Shown: positions 54,916-63,235 of the stretch, in pieces
How positions within the stretch are numbered: position 1 is the stretch's first letter
Layout of the letters: each line of letters opens with the position of its first letter
NCBI RefSeq assembly: GCF_016924665.1
Contig: NZ_JAFFJT010000005.1
Location: 227,769 to 291,768 of the forward strand
Reading direction: 5' to 3'
From: Nocardioides sp. SYSU D00038
GTDB taxonomy: Bacteria > Actinomycetota > Actinomycetes > Propionibacteriales > Nocardioidaceae
Length of the DNA stretch: 64,000 nt
The notes under the pieces: generated by a model
What the model saw: only the letters and a program-made list of their open reading frames with translations
What the model was told of the DNA's origin: nothing
The model's database searches: none
Position numbers and translations under genes: made by a program

Positions 54916-56139
54916 TCAGCGCACCTTCGCGATGGTGAACCAGTCGCTGGGCAGCGGGCCGAGCAGGAACCGGAAGTCCTCGCCGCTGAGCCGGACGTCC
55001 TGCGCGCTGCCGTCGAGCACCACCCGGTCGACCCGACCGTTCCACTCGCCGTTGCCGTCGCGCCCGTCGAGCACGATCGCCTGCAGCTCGCCGAGCTCGG
55101 GCCACTCCTCCTCGAAGGCCGCGACGCCGTAGGTGCGCGTCCAGCGGTGGTAGCGGTTGCCGCTCCAGCCGTCGTAGGGGTCGGCCTGGGCGGGCAGGTA
55201 CGGCGCGCTGCCCCGTGAGGTCCAGCCGCCGCTGCTCGCCGAGAACTGGGTGAACGCCGGCCGTCCGCCGTGGAGCAGCACCTGGCCCCTCGTGGCGTCG
55301 ACCGCGGCGTTGGTCGAGGCGACCTCGGCGCTGTGGCCGCCGTAGACCTGGCACCGGGTGGTGTCGCAGATCTGCCAGTGCCGGCCGGCCGGGGCGTCGG
55401 CGCGCTCGCGGGCGGCGTAGGTGCGCGCCGCCACCGCCTGGGCGCGCAGCGCCTGCGGGTGCCAGCTGGGGAAGACCTCGGTCGGCACGACCCCCTTGAG
55501 GTAGCTGTCGAACGGCAGCACGTTGACGGTGTCGCCGCGGGTGGAGCGCAGCTTGCCGCGGTACCTCACCACCTTGCCCGACGGCAGCCGGAGCGCGATC
55601 GGCTGGCCGGCCGCGGCGAACTCGGCGTCGCCGCGGAAGGTGCGGAACACCCGCCACTGCCGGGCGGCGTTCTTGTACGACACCTGGGTGGTGCCGCCGG
55701 CGCGCGGCACGATCCGCCAGTGCCGGGCGCCGGGGTGGGAGCGCCAGACCTGCCAGGTCTTCTGCTTGCCGAGGCTCTTGACCCGCAGGCCTCGGCGCGC
55801 GGTGACGACCACGTCCCGGGTGGTGTCGGCGGTGAGGAGGACCCGCACGGTGCCGCCGGCCGCCCCCCAGGTGGTGCCGGGGTAGTAGAACTGCACGATC
55901 TGCCGGTGGTTGCGGCCCTGGAGAGCCGCCCCCTGCGCGCCGTACTGGGACATGCCGTGGCCGTGGCCGTAGCCGCGGCCGACGATCTCCACCTGGGTGG
56001 CGGACGCCGGCACTCGGTAGACCTCCGGCGCCCGGGCGGCGGCGGTCGTGGGGGTGGCCGGGAGCAGCGTGGCGCCCAGGATCAGGGTGGCCAGGAGGAG
56101 GGTGGTCAGTGCGGCTCCGAGCAGTCGGGCTGACGTCAT
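54916..56139 (-). CDS. SpoIID/LytB domain secreted protein
   Basis: A 407-residue exported protein. After a signal peptide (about 1-34) comes VEIVGRGYGHGHGMSQYGAQGAA (about 50-72), the N-terminal SpoIID region, and FDSYLKGVVPTEVFPSWHPQALRAQAVAARTYAA (about 190-223), where the conserved Glu is catalytic in SpoIID. FTQFSASSGGWTS follows near 275. SpoIID is a lytic transglycosylase of denuded glycan; non-sporulating actinobacteria carry relatives of unknown role. ATG start; -10 TACCCT 8 nt upstream. Convergent with pyc, 6 nt apart. Confidence 0.9.
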   Translation of the reverse strand: MTSARLLGAALTTLLLATLILGATLLPATPTTAAARAPEVYRVPASATQVEIVGRGYGHGHGMSQYGAQGAALQGRNHRQIVQFYYPGTTWGAAGGTVRVLLTADTTRDVVVTARRGLRVKSLGKQKTWQVWRSHPGARHWRIVPRAGGTTQVSYKNAARQWRVFRTFRGDAEFAAAGQPIALRLPSGKVVRYRGKLRSTRGDTVNVLPFDSYLKGVVPTEVFPSWHPQALRAQAVAARTYAARERADAPAGRHWQICDTTRCQVYGGHSAEVASTNAAVDATRGQVLLHGGRPAFTQFSASSGGWTSRGSAPYLPAQADPYDGWSGNRYHRWTRTYGVAAFEEEWPELGELQAIVLDGRDGNGEWNGRVDRVVLDGSAQDVRLSGEDFRFLLGPLPSDWFTIAKVR

Positions 56140-56147
56140 GGTCCCCG

Positions 56148-56153
56148 AGGGTA
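56148..56153 (-). promoter_or_regulatory. Leaderless-type -10 (TACCCT) for the SpoIID gene
   Basis: TACCCT, 8-nt gap, ATG at 56139. Confidence 0.4.
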
Positions 56154-56190
56154 CGTGCCGCGGGGGTGCGAGGTGTGATTCCCTGGGGAC

Positions 56191-56949
56191 GTGACTCGGG
56201 CTTCTCGGACCGGGGCGCTCGCGCTCCCCCTCCTCCTCCTCCCGCTGCTGCTCGCGCTGCTGCTGGCGGGCTGCGGCGGCGGCGACGGCAGCGACGCCGG
56301 CGACGTCCTCCAGGGTGGTGGCGACCAGCCCACCTCGGCGCCGGCCCCGACCCAGGAGGTGCCGTCGTCGGACGTGCCCGCGGGCGGCTCGGTCGACGCC
56401 GTGCAGCCCGGCGCGCCGGGCGAGCCCGCGACGAGCTACTCCGGCGGTCCGGTCGAGGGCACCGACGCCACCCACGACGACATCGCGTTCATGCAGATGA
56501 TGGTGGTGCACCACCACCAGGCGGTGCGGATGGGCGAGCTGGCCCGCACCCGCGCCGCCGACCCCCGGGTGCGGTCGGTCGCCGAGCGGATCGCCGGCGC
56601 CCAGGCACCCGAGATCCTGGTGATGGCGGCGTGGCTGCGCGAGCGCAGCATCGACGTCCCGACCCCGCAGGACGACCCGGCCGAGTTCGACCACGCCGAC
56701 CACGGCCACGATGGTATGGAGGGCATGCTCACCCCCGAGCAGCTCGACGAGCTCGCCGACGCCGAGGGCGCGGAGTTCGACGAGCTCTACCTCACCGGCA
56801 TGATCCGCCACCACCGCGGCGCCATCGCCATGGCCGAGCGGGCGCTCGCCAAGGGCACCGACCTGCGGGTCAACGAGATCGCCTCCGACGTCGACGTCGG
56901 CCAGCGCGCCGAGATCGGGCGGCTCGAGGCGCTGCTGGCGTCGCTGTAG
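56191..56949 (+). CDS. DUF305 family lipoprotein
   Basis: A 252-residue lipoprotein with lipobox LLAGC (Cys about 28), a Gly/Pro/Ser-rich linker (30-90) and a DUF305 domain. That domain has two His-rich helical motifs: FMQMMVVHHHQAVRMGELA (about 100-118) and YLTGMIRHHRGAIAMAERAL (about 205-224). A DHADHGHDGMEGM segment between them adds more His and Met. DUF305 proteins are thought to bind metals such as copper outside the cell (inference). GTG start; divergent from SpoIID. No copper gene is adjacent. Confidence 0.87.
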   Translation: MTRASRTGALALPLLLLPLLLALLLAGCGGGDGSDAGDVLQGGGDQPTSAPAPTQEVPSSDVPAGGSVDAVQPGAPGEPATSYSGGPVEGTDATHDDIAFMQMMVVHHHQAVRMGELARTRAADPRVRSVAERIAGAQAPEILVMAAWLRERSIDVPTPQDDPAEFDHADHGHDGMEGMLTPEQLDELADAEGAEFDELYLTGMIRHHRGAIAMAERALAKGTDLRVNEIASDVDVGQRAEIGRLEALLASL

Positions 56950-56960
56950 TCGGGGGGTGT

Positions 56961-57040
56961 GGTTTCCCCGGTGCACCGGGGAAACCCGCACCTCTCGGCC
57001 GGAACTCTGGCCGAGAAGTCGAGGTTCTGGCCGAGAAGTC
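56961..57040 (+). repeat. 80-bp composite repeat, copy 1
   Basis: Three parts: a perfect palindrome (GGTTTCCCCGGT, 2-nt spacer, ACCGGGGAAACC); a hairpin with arms ACCTCTCGGCC and GGCCGAGAAGT around an 8-nt loop; and a second copy of the right arm after a 9-nt spacer. It lies between the DUF305 gene and the convergent lpdA-like gene, where it may end transcription. Two more copies are at 60438 and 61519. Confidence 0.9.
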
Positions 57041-57073
57041 CCTTGCCGACCCGGGGGCGGGTGGCCGACGCGC

Positions 57074-58453
57074 TCAGACCCGGTGCATCCGCCGGGCCGC
57101 CTCGGCGATCGACCCGCTCATCGAGGGGTAGACCGTGAACGCCTGGGCCAGCTGGTCGGCGGTCAGCGACTCGGCCACCGCGATCGAGACCGGGTGGATC
57201 AGCTCGCTGGCCCGCGGACCGACGACCACGCCGCCGACGACGATCCCGGTGCCGGGGCGGCAGAACAGCTTCACGAACCCGTCGCGGACGCCCTGCATCT
57301 TGGCCCGCGGGTTGCCCCCCAGCGGCAGCATGACGACCTCGGCCTGGATCTCGCCCGCGTCGACCGCCTGCTGCGACCAGCCCACGGTGGCGATCTCGGG
57401 GGCGGTGAACACGTTGCTGCTGACCTTCTTCAGGTCCAGCGGCGTCACGGCGTCGCCGAGGAAGTGCCACATCGCGATCCGGCCCTGCATGGCCGCCACG
57501 CTGGCGAGCATCAGCACGCCGGTGCAGTCGCCGGCGGCGTACACCCCGCGGGCGGAGGTGCGCGAGACGCGGTCGACGTAGACGAAGCCGCCGTCCTTGA
57601 CCAGCACCCCGGCCTCCTCGAGGCCCAGGTCGTCGGTGTTGGGCACCGAGCCGAGCGCGAGGATGCAGTGGGAGCCCTGGACGGTGCGGCCGTCGGTGAG
57701 GGTCACGGTGACGACGTCGCCGTCGCGGGTCACCGACTCCATCCGGCTCTTCGACAGCACGGTCATCCCGCGCCGCTTCGAGACCTCCTCGAGCACCAGC
57801 GAGGCGTCGGCGTCCTCGCCGGGCAGCACCCGGTCGCGGCTGGAGACCAGCGTGACCGGGATACCGAGCGCGAGGTAGGCACTGGCGAACTCCGCACCGG
57901 TCACGCCCGACCCGACCACGATCAGCTCCGTCGGCACGTCGGTGAGGTCGTAGACCTGCTCCCAGGTGAGGATCCGCTCGCCGTCGGGCTGGGCGCTCGG
58001 GAGGGTGCGCGGGGCGGCGCCGGTGGCGACCAGCACCGCGTCGGCGTCGTACGACGCGTCGCCGACCACCACCCGGCCCGGACCGTCGAGGCGACCCCGC
58101 CCGGTGACGACCTCGACGCCCTCGCGGGCCAGCCGGCGGGCGATGTCGGCGGACTGGTCGGCGGCGAGCGCCTTGACCCGCTCGTTGACCCGGCCGAGGT
58201 CGACCCGGATCGCGGTGGCGGCGTCGCCCTCGGCGTCGTGGAAGTTCACGCCGAGCTCGGCCGCGCCGGCGACCTCGGTCATCACCTCGGCGGTGGCGAT
58301 CAGGGTCTTGCTCGGCACGCAGTCGGTGAGCACCGCCGAGCCGCCGATGCCGTCGGAGTCGACGACCGTCACGTCGGCGCCGAGCTGGGCCGCGACCAGC
58401 GCGGCCTCGTAGCCGCCCGGTCCGCCGCCGAGGATCACCACCCGGTCACTCAT
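57074..58453 (-). CDS. NAD(P)H-quinone reductase-type flavoprotein (LpdA/Rv3303c-like)
   Basis: A 459-residue pyridine nucleotide-disulphide oxidoreductase. FAD motif VVILGGGPGGYEAALVAAQLG (4-24), NAD motif ELIVVGSGVTGAEFASAYLALG (about 177-198), TSARGVYAAGDCTGVLMLASVAAMQGRIA (about 303-331) and the C-terminal dimer domain are present. The active-site segment is GGSAVLTDCVPSK: only one cysteine where dihydrolipoyl dehydrogenases have CxxxxC. This loss is known in M. tuberculosis LpdA (Rv3303c), which reduces quinones, so dihydrolipoamide activity is not expected. It follows the true Lpd gene on the same strand, 57 nt downstream. Confidence 0.92.
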   Translation of the reverse strand: MSDRVVILGGGPGGYEAALVAAQLGADVTVVDSDGIGGSAVLTDCVPSKTLIATAEVMTEVAGAAELGVNFHDAEGDAATAIRVDLGRVNERVKALAADQSADIARRLAREGVEVVTGRGRLDGPGRVVVGDASYDADAVLVATGAAPRTLPSAQPDGERILTWEQVYDLTDVPTELIVVGSGVTGAEFASAYLALGIPVTLVSSRDRVLPGEDADASLVLEEVSKRRGMTVLSKSRMESVTRDGDVVTVTLTDGRTVQGSHCILALGSVPNTDDLGLEEAGVLVKDGGFVYVDRVSRTSARGVYAAGDCTGVLMLASVAAMQGRIAMWHFLGDAVTPLDLKKVSSNVFTAPEIATVGWSQQAVDAGEIQAEVVMLPLGGNPRAKMQGVRDGFVKLFCRPGTGIVVGGVVVGPRASELIHPVSIAVAESLTADQLAQAFTVYPSMSGSIAEAARRMHRV

Positions 58454-58510
58454 CGGCCGTCCTCCAGCTCGGGGTCTCGCCGCGCGCTCGTACCGTGCTC
58501 GCGGCTGCGG

Positions 58511-59908
58511 TCACAGGTTGATCATGTGGCCGGCGATGCCCTCGACGGCCTCCTTCATCGCCTCCGACAGCGTCGGGTGCGCGAAGACGTTGCGGGCGAC
58601 CTCGTCGGCGGTGAGGTCCCACATCTGGGCCAGGGTCAGCGCCGGCAGCAGCTCGGTGACCTCGGGGCCGATCATGTGGGCGCCGACGATCTCGTTGTGC
58701 TCGGCGTCCGCGACGATCTTGACGAAGCCGACCCCCTCCGCCATGCCGCGGGCCTTGCCGTTGGCCGAGAACGGGAACTGGGCGACCTTGACGTCGTACC
58801 CCTTCTCCTCGGCCTGCGCCTGGGTGTAGCCGAACGACGCGATCTGGGGCTGGCAGAACGTCGCCCGCGGGATCATGTCGAAGTCGATCTCCTGGGTCTC
58901 CGCGCCCGCGATCGTCTCGGCCGCCACCACGCCCATCGCCTCGGCGGTGTGGGCGAGCATCAGCTTGCCGGTCACGTCGCCGATGGCGTAGACGCCCTCG
59001 ACGTTCGTGCGGCCGCGCGCGTCGACCGCGATCGCACCGCGCTCGGTGAGCTCGACGCCGGCCGCGTCGAGCCCGTAGCCCTCGACCCGCGGGGCGAAGC
59101 CGAACGCCGCCAGCATCTTGTCGGCCTCGAGCACCTTCGACTCGCCGCCCGCGGCGGGACTGACCGTGACCTTGACCCCCGAGCCGGTGTCCTCGACCTG
59201 CTCCACCTTGGTGGAGAGGAGCACCTCGACGCCGAGCTTCTTGTATTGCTTGAGCAGCTCCTTGGAGACGTCCGGGTCCTCGGTGGGCACCATCCGGTCG
59301 AGGAACTCCACGATCGTCACGTCGACGCCGAAGTTCTTCATCACGTAGGCGAACTCGACACCGATCGCGCCGGACCCGCCGATGATGATCGAGCCGGGCA
59401 GGTCGGCGTCGAGGATCTGCTCCTCGTAGGTGACGACGTTCGCGCTCCTCTCCATGCCCGGCAGCATCCGCACCGTGGCACCGGTGGCGAGGATGATGTT
59501 GTCGGCGGTGTGGGACGTGACGTTGCCGTCCTTGTCCTTGACGTCGACCGACTTCTTGCCGGTGAGCGTGCCCCACCCGTCGATCTCGGTGATCTTGTTC
59601 TTCTTCATCAGGTAGTGCACGCCCTTGGCGCTGGCCTCGGCGACGCCGCGGCTGCGCTGGTGGGTCGCGGCGTAGCCCATGGTGGCCTCGCCCTCGATCC
59701 CGAAGGTCTTCTTCTCGTGCGTGATGATGTGGGCGATCTCGGCGTTGCGGAGCAGGGCCTTGGAGGGGATGCAGCCGACGTTCAGGCACACCCCGCCCCA
59801 GTACTTCTCCTCCACCACGGCCACGGACTTGCCGAGCTGGGCGGCGCGGATCGCGGCGACGTACCCACCGGGGCCGGCACCGAGGACGAGGACATCGAAG
59901 TGGGTCAC
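58511..59908 (-). CDS. lpdA: Dihydrolipoyl dehydrogenase
   Basis: A 465-residue E3 component of 2-oxo acid dehydrogenase complexes, reoxidising dihydrolipoamide with NAD. FAD motif [21 protein letters not shown] (6-26), intact redox pair [13 protein letters not shown] (Cys about 41 and 46), NAD motif [44 protein letters not shown], and near the C-terminus [15 protein letters not shown] with the His-Glu dyad. No dehydrogenase E1/E2 gene is adjacent. GTG start with a leaderless-type -10. Confidence 0.95.
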   Translation of the reverse strand: MTHFDVLVLGAGPGGYVAAIRAAQLGKSVAVVEEKYWGGVCLNVGCIPSKALLRNAEIAHIITHEKKTFGIEGEATMGYAATHQRSRGVAEASAKGVHYLMKKNKITEIDGWGTLTGKKSVDVKDKDGNVTSHTADNIILATGATVRMLPGMERSANVVTYEEQILDADLPGSIIIGGSGAIGVEFAYVMKNFGVDVTIVEFLDRMVPTEDPDVSKELLKQYKKLGVEVLLSTKVEQVEDTGSGVKVTVSPAAGGESKVLEADKMLAAFGFAPRVEGYGLDAAGVELTERGAIAVDARGRTNVEGVYAIGDVTGKLMLAHTAEAMGVVAAETIAGAETQEIDFDMIPRATFCQPQIASFGYTQAQAEEKGYDVKVAQFPFSANGKARGMAEGVGFVKIVADAEHNEIVGAHMIGPEVTELLPALTLAQMWDLTADEVARNVFAHPTLSEAMKEAVEGIAGHMINL

Positions 59909-59914
59909 GCACCC

Positions 59915-59920
59915 AGCCTA
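59915..59920 (-). promoter_or_regulatory. Leaderless-type -10 (TAGGCT) for lpdA
   Basis: TAGGCT, 6-nt gap, GTG at 59908. Confidence 0.5.
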
Positions 59921-59953
59921 GTGCCGTGACGCAGCCCACCCGCACACGGCCGA

Positions 59954-59959
59954 TAGGGT
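59954..59959 (+). promoter_or_regulatory. Leaderless-type -10 (TAGGGT) for the GGCT-like gene
   Basis: TAGGGT, 7-nt gap, GTG at 59967. Confidence 0.5.
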
Positions 59960-59966
59960 GCGGGAC

Positions 59967-60419
59967 GTGACGTTGTACGCCGCCTACGGGGCCAACCTCG
60001 ATCCCCGGCGGATGGGCGAGCGGTGCCCGCACTCCCCGCTGCAGACCACCGGGTGGCTGAGCGGCTGGCGGCTCACGTTCGGCGGCGAGGAGCACGGCTG
60101 GGACGGCGCGCTGCCGACCCTGGTGCAGGACCCGTTCGACCAGGTCTACGTCGCCGTCTACGACGTCACCCGCGAGGACGAGGCCACCCTCGACGAGTGG
60201 GAGCAGGCCGACTCCGGCCTCTACCGCAAGACCAAGGTCCGGGTCGCCACCATGACCGGCGAGCTCGTGGTGTGGACCTACGTCCTGGACGCCTACGAGG
60301 GCGGCCTGCCCTCTGCCGTCACCCTCGGCGTGCTCGCCGACGCCGCCGAGGCTGCCGACGCCCCCGCCGACTACGTCGCCGCCCTCCGCCGGCGGCCGTG
60401 CCGGTCGACGGGGCTGTAG
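59967..60419 (+). CDS. Gamma-glutamylcyclotransferase-like (GGCT/AIG2 fold) protein
   Basis: A 150-residue protein with the family opening LYAAYGANLDPRRM (about 3-16; YGxNL), and LDEWEQADSGLYRKTKVRV (about 71-89), where the Glu and Tyr match the catalytic pattern. VWTYVLDAYEGGLPS forms a later strand-loop. It may release 5-oxoproline from gamma-glutamyl peptides or amines, but GGCT-fold proteins vary in activity. The GTG at 59967 is preferred over a GTG three codons upstream because that one overlaps the -10. Confidence 0.8.
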   Translation: MTLYAAYGANLDPRRMGERCPHSPLQTTGWLSGWRLTFGGEEHGWDGALPTLVQDPFDQVYVAVYDVTREDEATLDEWEQADSGLYRKTKVRVATMTGELVVWTYVLDAYEGGLPSAVTLGVLADAAEAADAPADYVAALRRRPCRSTGL

Positions 60420-60437
60420 GGGCCGGGCCCCGGGGTC

Positions 60438-60517
60438 GGTTTCCCCGGTGAACCGGGGAAACCGTCACTTCTCGGCCAGAGTTTCGGCCGAGAAGTCGAG
60501 GTTCTGGCCGAGAAGTC
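60438..60517 (+). repeat. 80-bp composite repeat, copy 2
   Basis: Same three-part structure as copy 1. Palindrome 60438-60463; hairpin arms ACTTCTCGGCC (60467) and GGCCGAGAAGT (60486) with loop AGAGTTTC; second right arm at 60506-60516. Its last two bases lie in the TGA stop of the convergent DUF559-like gene. Confidence 0.9.
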
Positions 60518-61451
60518 ACGCAGCCGGGAAGAGGAGACGCCGGATCCGCGAGGCGGTCCGCTCCGGGGCAGCCAGGTCCGACCAGGTCAACCGGATGCAG
60601 CGCCAGCCCGTCGCCTCCACCACGCGCGACTCTCGGCGCCGCTCCTCGAGCAGCACATCCGTCGTCGTCTGACCCGGTTGCAGCAAGGATCCGTACTTCG
60701 CCCTGCCGTCGAACTCCGCGAACACGCCCAGTTCCGGCCAGGCGAAGTCGAGCCGGGCGATCGTCCGCCCGTGCGCGTCGGTCACCACGAACTGCGGCAC
60801 CGGCATCGGCAGGTGCTGCGACCAGAACAGGTACCAGGAGCGCGACTCCGCCACCGACTCGCACCGCGGCTCGACGAGTCGAACGGCGAGGTCGGTCGAC
60901 AGGCTCTCCGGCCAATGAGCGGCGCGGGCGGCCATGGCCGCCAGGGCGTCCCGGTCCGTCAGGCCGGCGTGGCACAGCTGGTTGAGCAACGCCACGGCGT
61001 GCTCGACGTCGGTCAACATCGTCGTCTCGATCCCGACCCGCGTGGCATTCATGACGGGTACGCCGTTCCGCTCGACCACGTCGCCGGGCACCACCCGGCC
61101 CCCGTGCTGGCGGACGCCGGCGCCCGTCCGGCCGATCCGTCCGTCGGTGCGGGTGACGTGGACCAGCTCGTCGGCAAGGTCCCACGGATCGATCCCGAGC
61201 TCACGGACCCCGGTCGTGTGCGACAGCACGAGGTCCGTCCTGCCTTGCTTGAGGACGGCCCGCGCCAGGACGCGGTGCCGGTCGACCGCGCTGAGGGCCC
61301 GGTGGGCGGCCGCGTCGACGTAGGCACCGTGGCGCACCCGCACCCACTGCTCGCGCTCAACCATGCGTGCGATGGCTTGGTCCCGCCACCCGGCCGCGAC
61401 GAGGTCGCGCCAGAGATGGATGGTGGGCAGGGCCGGCGCGGTGGTGCTCAT
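60516..61451 (-). CDS. AbiEi-like winged-helix plus DUF559/Vsr-fold nuclease-like protein
   Basis: A 311-residue protein of a family often labelled type IV antitoxin AbiEi-like or DUF559. The N-terminal region WRDLVAAGWRDQAIARMVEREQWVRVRHGAYVD (about 14-46) is the AbiEi winged-helix. The C-terminal 110 residues hold IARLDFAWPELGVFAEFDGRAKYG (about 227-250) and ESRVVEATGWRCIRLTWSDL (about 275-294), a PD-(D/E)xK pattern with Asp, Glu and Lys as possible catalytic residues. No partner toxin gene is adjacent. ATG is chosen as the family start. The gene sits between inverted 80-bp repeats, and its stop codon overlaps one of them. Confidence 0.78.
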   Translation of the reverse strand: MSTTAPALPTIHLWRDLVAAGWRDQAIARMVEREQWVRVRHGAYVDAAAHRALSAVDRHRVLARAVLKQGRTDLVLSHTTGVRELGIDPWDLADELVHVTRTDGRIGRTGAGVRQHGGRVVPGDVVERNGVPVMNATRVGIETTMLTDVEHAVALLNQLCHAGLTDRDALAAMAARAAHWPESLSTDLAVRLVEPRCESVAESRSWYLFWSQHLPMPVPQFVVTDAHGRTIARLDFAWPELGVFAEFDGRAKYGSLLQPGQTTTDVLLEERRRESRVVEATGWRCIRLTWSDLAAPERTASRIRRLLFPAA

Positions 61452-61518
61452 GGTGGCAACCTGCCCCCCCTCACGACCCGACACACCGCGGAGATCCGAG
61501 GCTGTGGAGAAGCGGGCC

Positions 61519-61598
61519 GACCTCTCGGCCAGAACCGTGACTTCTCGGCCGGAGTTCTGGCCGACAAGTGCGGGTTTCCCCGGTTCACCGGGGAAACC
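61519..61598 (-). repeat. 80-bp composite repeat, copy 3 (inverted)
   Basis: On the minus strand it has the same palindrome, hairpin and repeated right arm, with a few substitutions (ACTTGTCGGCC, GGCCGAGAGGT). It is inverted relative to copy 2 and lies 67 nt upstream of the DUF559-like start. Confidence 0.9.
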
Positions 61599-61653
61599 CC
61601 CACCCCCGACCCACCGTTCCCCCAACCATCCACCACCCGGCCACCGACGGGAC

Positions 61654-61659
61654 TACGCT
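61654..61659 (+). promoter_or_regulatory. Leaderless-type -10 (TACGCT) for the PNP gene
   Basis: TACGCT, 7-nt gap, GTG at 61667. Confidence 0.5.
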
Positions 61660-61666
61660 GCGCCAC

Positions 61667-62467
61667 GTGACCGACACCTCGCCGTACGACCTCGCCCAGC
61701 AGGCCGCGGACGCGCTCGCCGAGCAGACCGGTGTGGCCAGCCACGACCTGGCGCTGGTGCTGGGGTCGGGGTGGCTGCCGGCGGTGGACGCGTTGGGCGA
61801 GGCGACGGCCGAGATCGACACCACGGACCTGCCGGGGTTCAGCGCGGCGGCGGTGGCGGGGCACAGCGGGAAGATCCGGAGCATCCGGGCGGGTGAGCGC
61901 AACCTGCTCGTCTTCCTCAGCCGCACCCACTACTACGAGGGCAAGGGCGTCGACGCGGTCGTCCACGGCGTCCGGACGGCGGCCCGGGCGGGCTGCCGCA
62001 CCATCGTGCTCACCAACGGGTGCGGCGGGCTGCGGGAGACCTGGGCGCCGGGCACGCCGGTGCTGATCTCCGACCACATCAACCTCACCGGTCGCTCCCC
62101 CATCGTGGGCGCGACCTTCGTCGACCTGACCGACCTCTACAGCGCCCGCCTGCGCCAGCTCTGCCGCGAGGTCGACCCGACCCTGGACGAGGGCGTCTAC
62201 GTCCAGTTCCCGGGGCCCCACTACGAGACGCCGGCCGAGATCGGGATGGTCCGGGCCATCGGTGGGCACCTCGTGGGCATGAGCACGACGTTGGAGGCCA
62301 TCGCCGCCCGGGAGGCGGGGATGGAGGTGCTGGGCATCAGCCTGGTCACCAACCTGGCGGCTGGCATCGGGGGCGAGCCGCTCAACCACGAGGAGGTCCT
62401 GGAGGCGGGCCGCGCGGCGGCCTCGCGGATGGGCGACCTCCTCGGTCGCATCGTTCCACGTATCTGA
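61667..62467 (+). CDS. punA: Purine-nucleoside phosphorylase (trimeric type)
   Basis: A 266-residue phosphorylase splitting purine nucleosides to base and (deoxy)ribose 1-phosphate. Phosphate-binding LALVLGSGWLPAVDAL (about 26-41), AAVAGHSGKI, RTHYYEGKG, NGCGGLRETWAPGTPVLISDHINLTGRSP (about 121-149), FPGPHYETPAEIGM, and VGMSTTLEAIAAREAGMEVLGISLVTNLAAG near the C-terminus are all family signatures, with Asn near 230 contacting the base. The GTG follows a -10 by 7 nt. In mycobacteria the homologue (Rv3307) also lies close to lpdA. Confidence 0.94.
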   Translation: MTDTSPYDLAQQAADALAEQTGVASHDLALVLGSGWLPAVDALGEATAEIDTTDLPGFSAAAVAGHSGKIRSIRAGERNLLVFLSRTHYYEGKGVDAVVHGVRTAARAGCRTIVLTNGCGGLRETWAPGTPVLISDHINLTGRSPIVGATFVDLTDLYSARLRQLCREVDPTLDEGVYVQFPGPHYETPAEIGMVRAIGGHLVGMSTTLEAIAAREAGMEVLGISLVTNLAAGIGGEPLNHEEVLEAGRAAASRMGDLLGRIVPRI

Positions 62468-62479
62468 GGACAGGCCCCC

Positions 62480-63115
62480 ATGTCAGCACCAGGCGACGAG
62501 ACCCGGCAACGACTGCTCGACGCGGCGATCCGCGAGTTCGCCGAGAGCGGCGTCCACAACGCCTCCCTCCTCGAGATCACCCGGGTCGCCGGGCAGCGCA
62601 ACCGGGGTGCGGTCCACTACCACTTCGGCTCCCGCGAGGGGATGCTCGTCGCGGTGCTGCAGACCGAGGCGCCGTTCCTGGCCGAGCGCGAGCTGCAGCT
62701 GCTGGCCCGCGCCGAGGAGCGGCCCGACGACGACCTCGAGTCGGTCATCACCGCGATCGTGCAGCCGGTCGTCGAGCTGGCCGAGAAGGACTGGCGGGGC
62801 CGCTGCTACCTCCGCATCGTCGCCGAGGTCATCCAGGAGGACCCCGCCTCGGTCGACCCCGAGGTGCAGCGCACCCTCGACAGCACCGGCGGCGTCCAGG
62901 TCTACGGCCTGCTCGAACGCCGGCTGCCGCCGCTCCCCGACGACATCCGCATCGAGCGGATCTCGCTGATGACCATGTTCATCCTCCACTCGGTCGCCGA
63001 GCGCGCCCGGCTCGCCGAGCGCGAGACCGGCCGCGGCCAGCTCGGCACCGACCGGTTCGTGGCCAACCTGGTCGCGATGGCGGCCGCGATGATGCTGGCC
63101 CCCGTCCCCGCCTGA
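62480..63115 (+). CDS. TetR/AcrR family transcriptional regulator
   Basis: A 211-residue TetR protein. DNA-binding domain about 8-55: RQRLLDAAIREFAESGVHNASLLEITRVAGQRNRGAVHYHFGSREGMLVAVL. The ligand domain has aromatic and aliphatic helices with LEERRLPPLPDDIRIERIS-like segments. It begins 12 nt after the PNP stop on the same strand, so it is probably cotranscribed; the signal and targets are unknown. GAGG lies about 14 nt upstream of the ATG. Confidence 0.9.
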   Translation: MSAPGDETRQRLLDAAIREFAESGVHNASLLEITRVAGQRNRGAVHYHFGSREGMLVAVLQTEAPFLAERELQLLARAEERPDDDLESVITAIVQPVVELAEKDWRGRCYLRIVAEVIQEDPASVDPEVQRTLDSTGGVQVYGLLERRLPPLPDDIRIERISLMTMFILHSVAERARLAERETGRGQLGTDRFVANLVAMAAAMMLAPVPA

Positions 63116-63177
63116 GCCCGCCGGGCCCGCGCCCGACCCGCGGGACGTACGGCGGCCGACGCCCTCGGGCGGGCGTC

Positions 63178-63183
63178 TACGAT
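63178..63183 (+). promoter_or_regulatory. Putative -10 (TACGAT) of the right-edge gene
   Basis: TACGAT about 50 nt before the ATG at 63236; no clear -35. Confidence 0.3.
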
Positions 63184-63235
63184 GGCCACTCGACCGCCCG
63201 ACCGGCCCAGCCCGGCTCCGTCCCAGAAAGTCGTG

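Noticed and set aside
60516..61451. Complete AbiE-type toxin-antitoxin system
   Set aside because: Only the AbiEi-like part is present. No AbiEii nucleotidyltransferase toxin is adjacent, and the C-terminal nuclease-like fold suggests a different role.
60438..61598. Classical insertion sequence around the DUF559-like gene
   Set aside because: No transposase motif (DDE, HUH or serine recombinase) and no target duplication next to the outer repeat ends.
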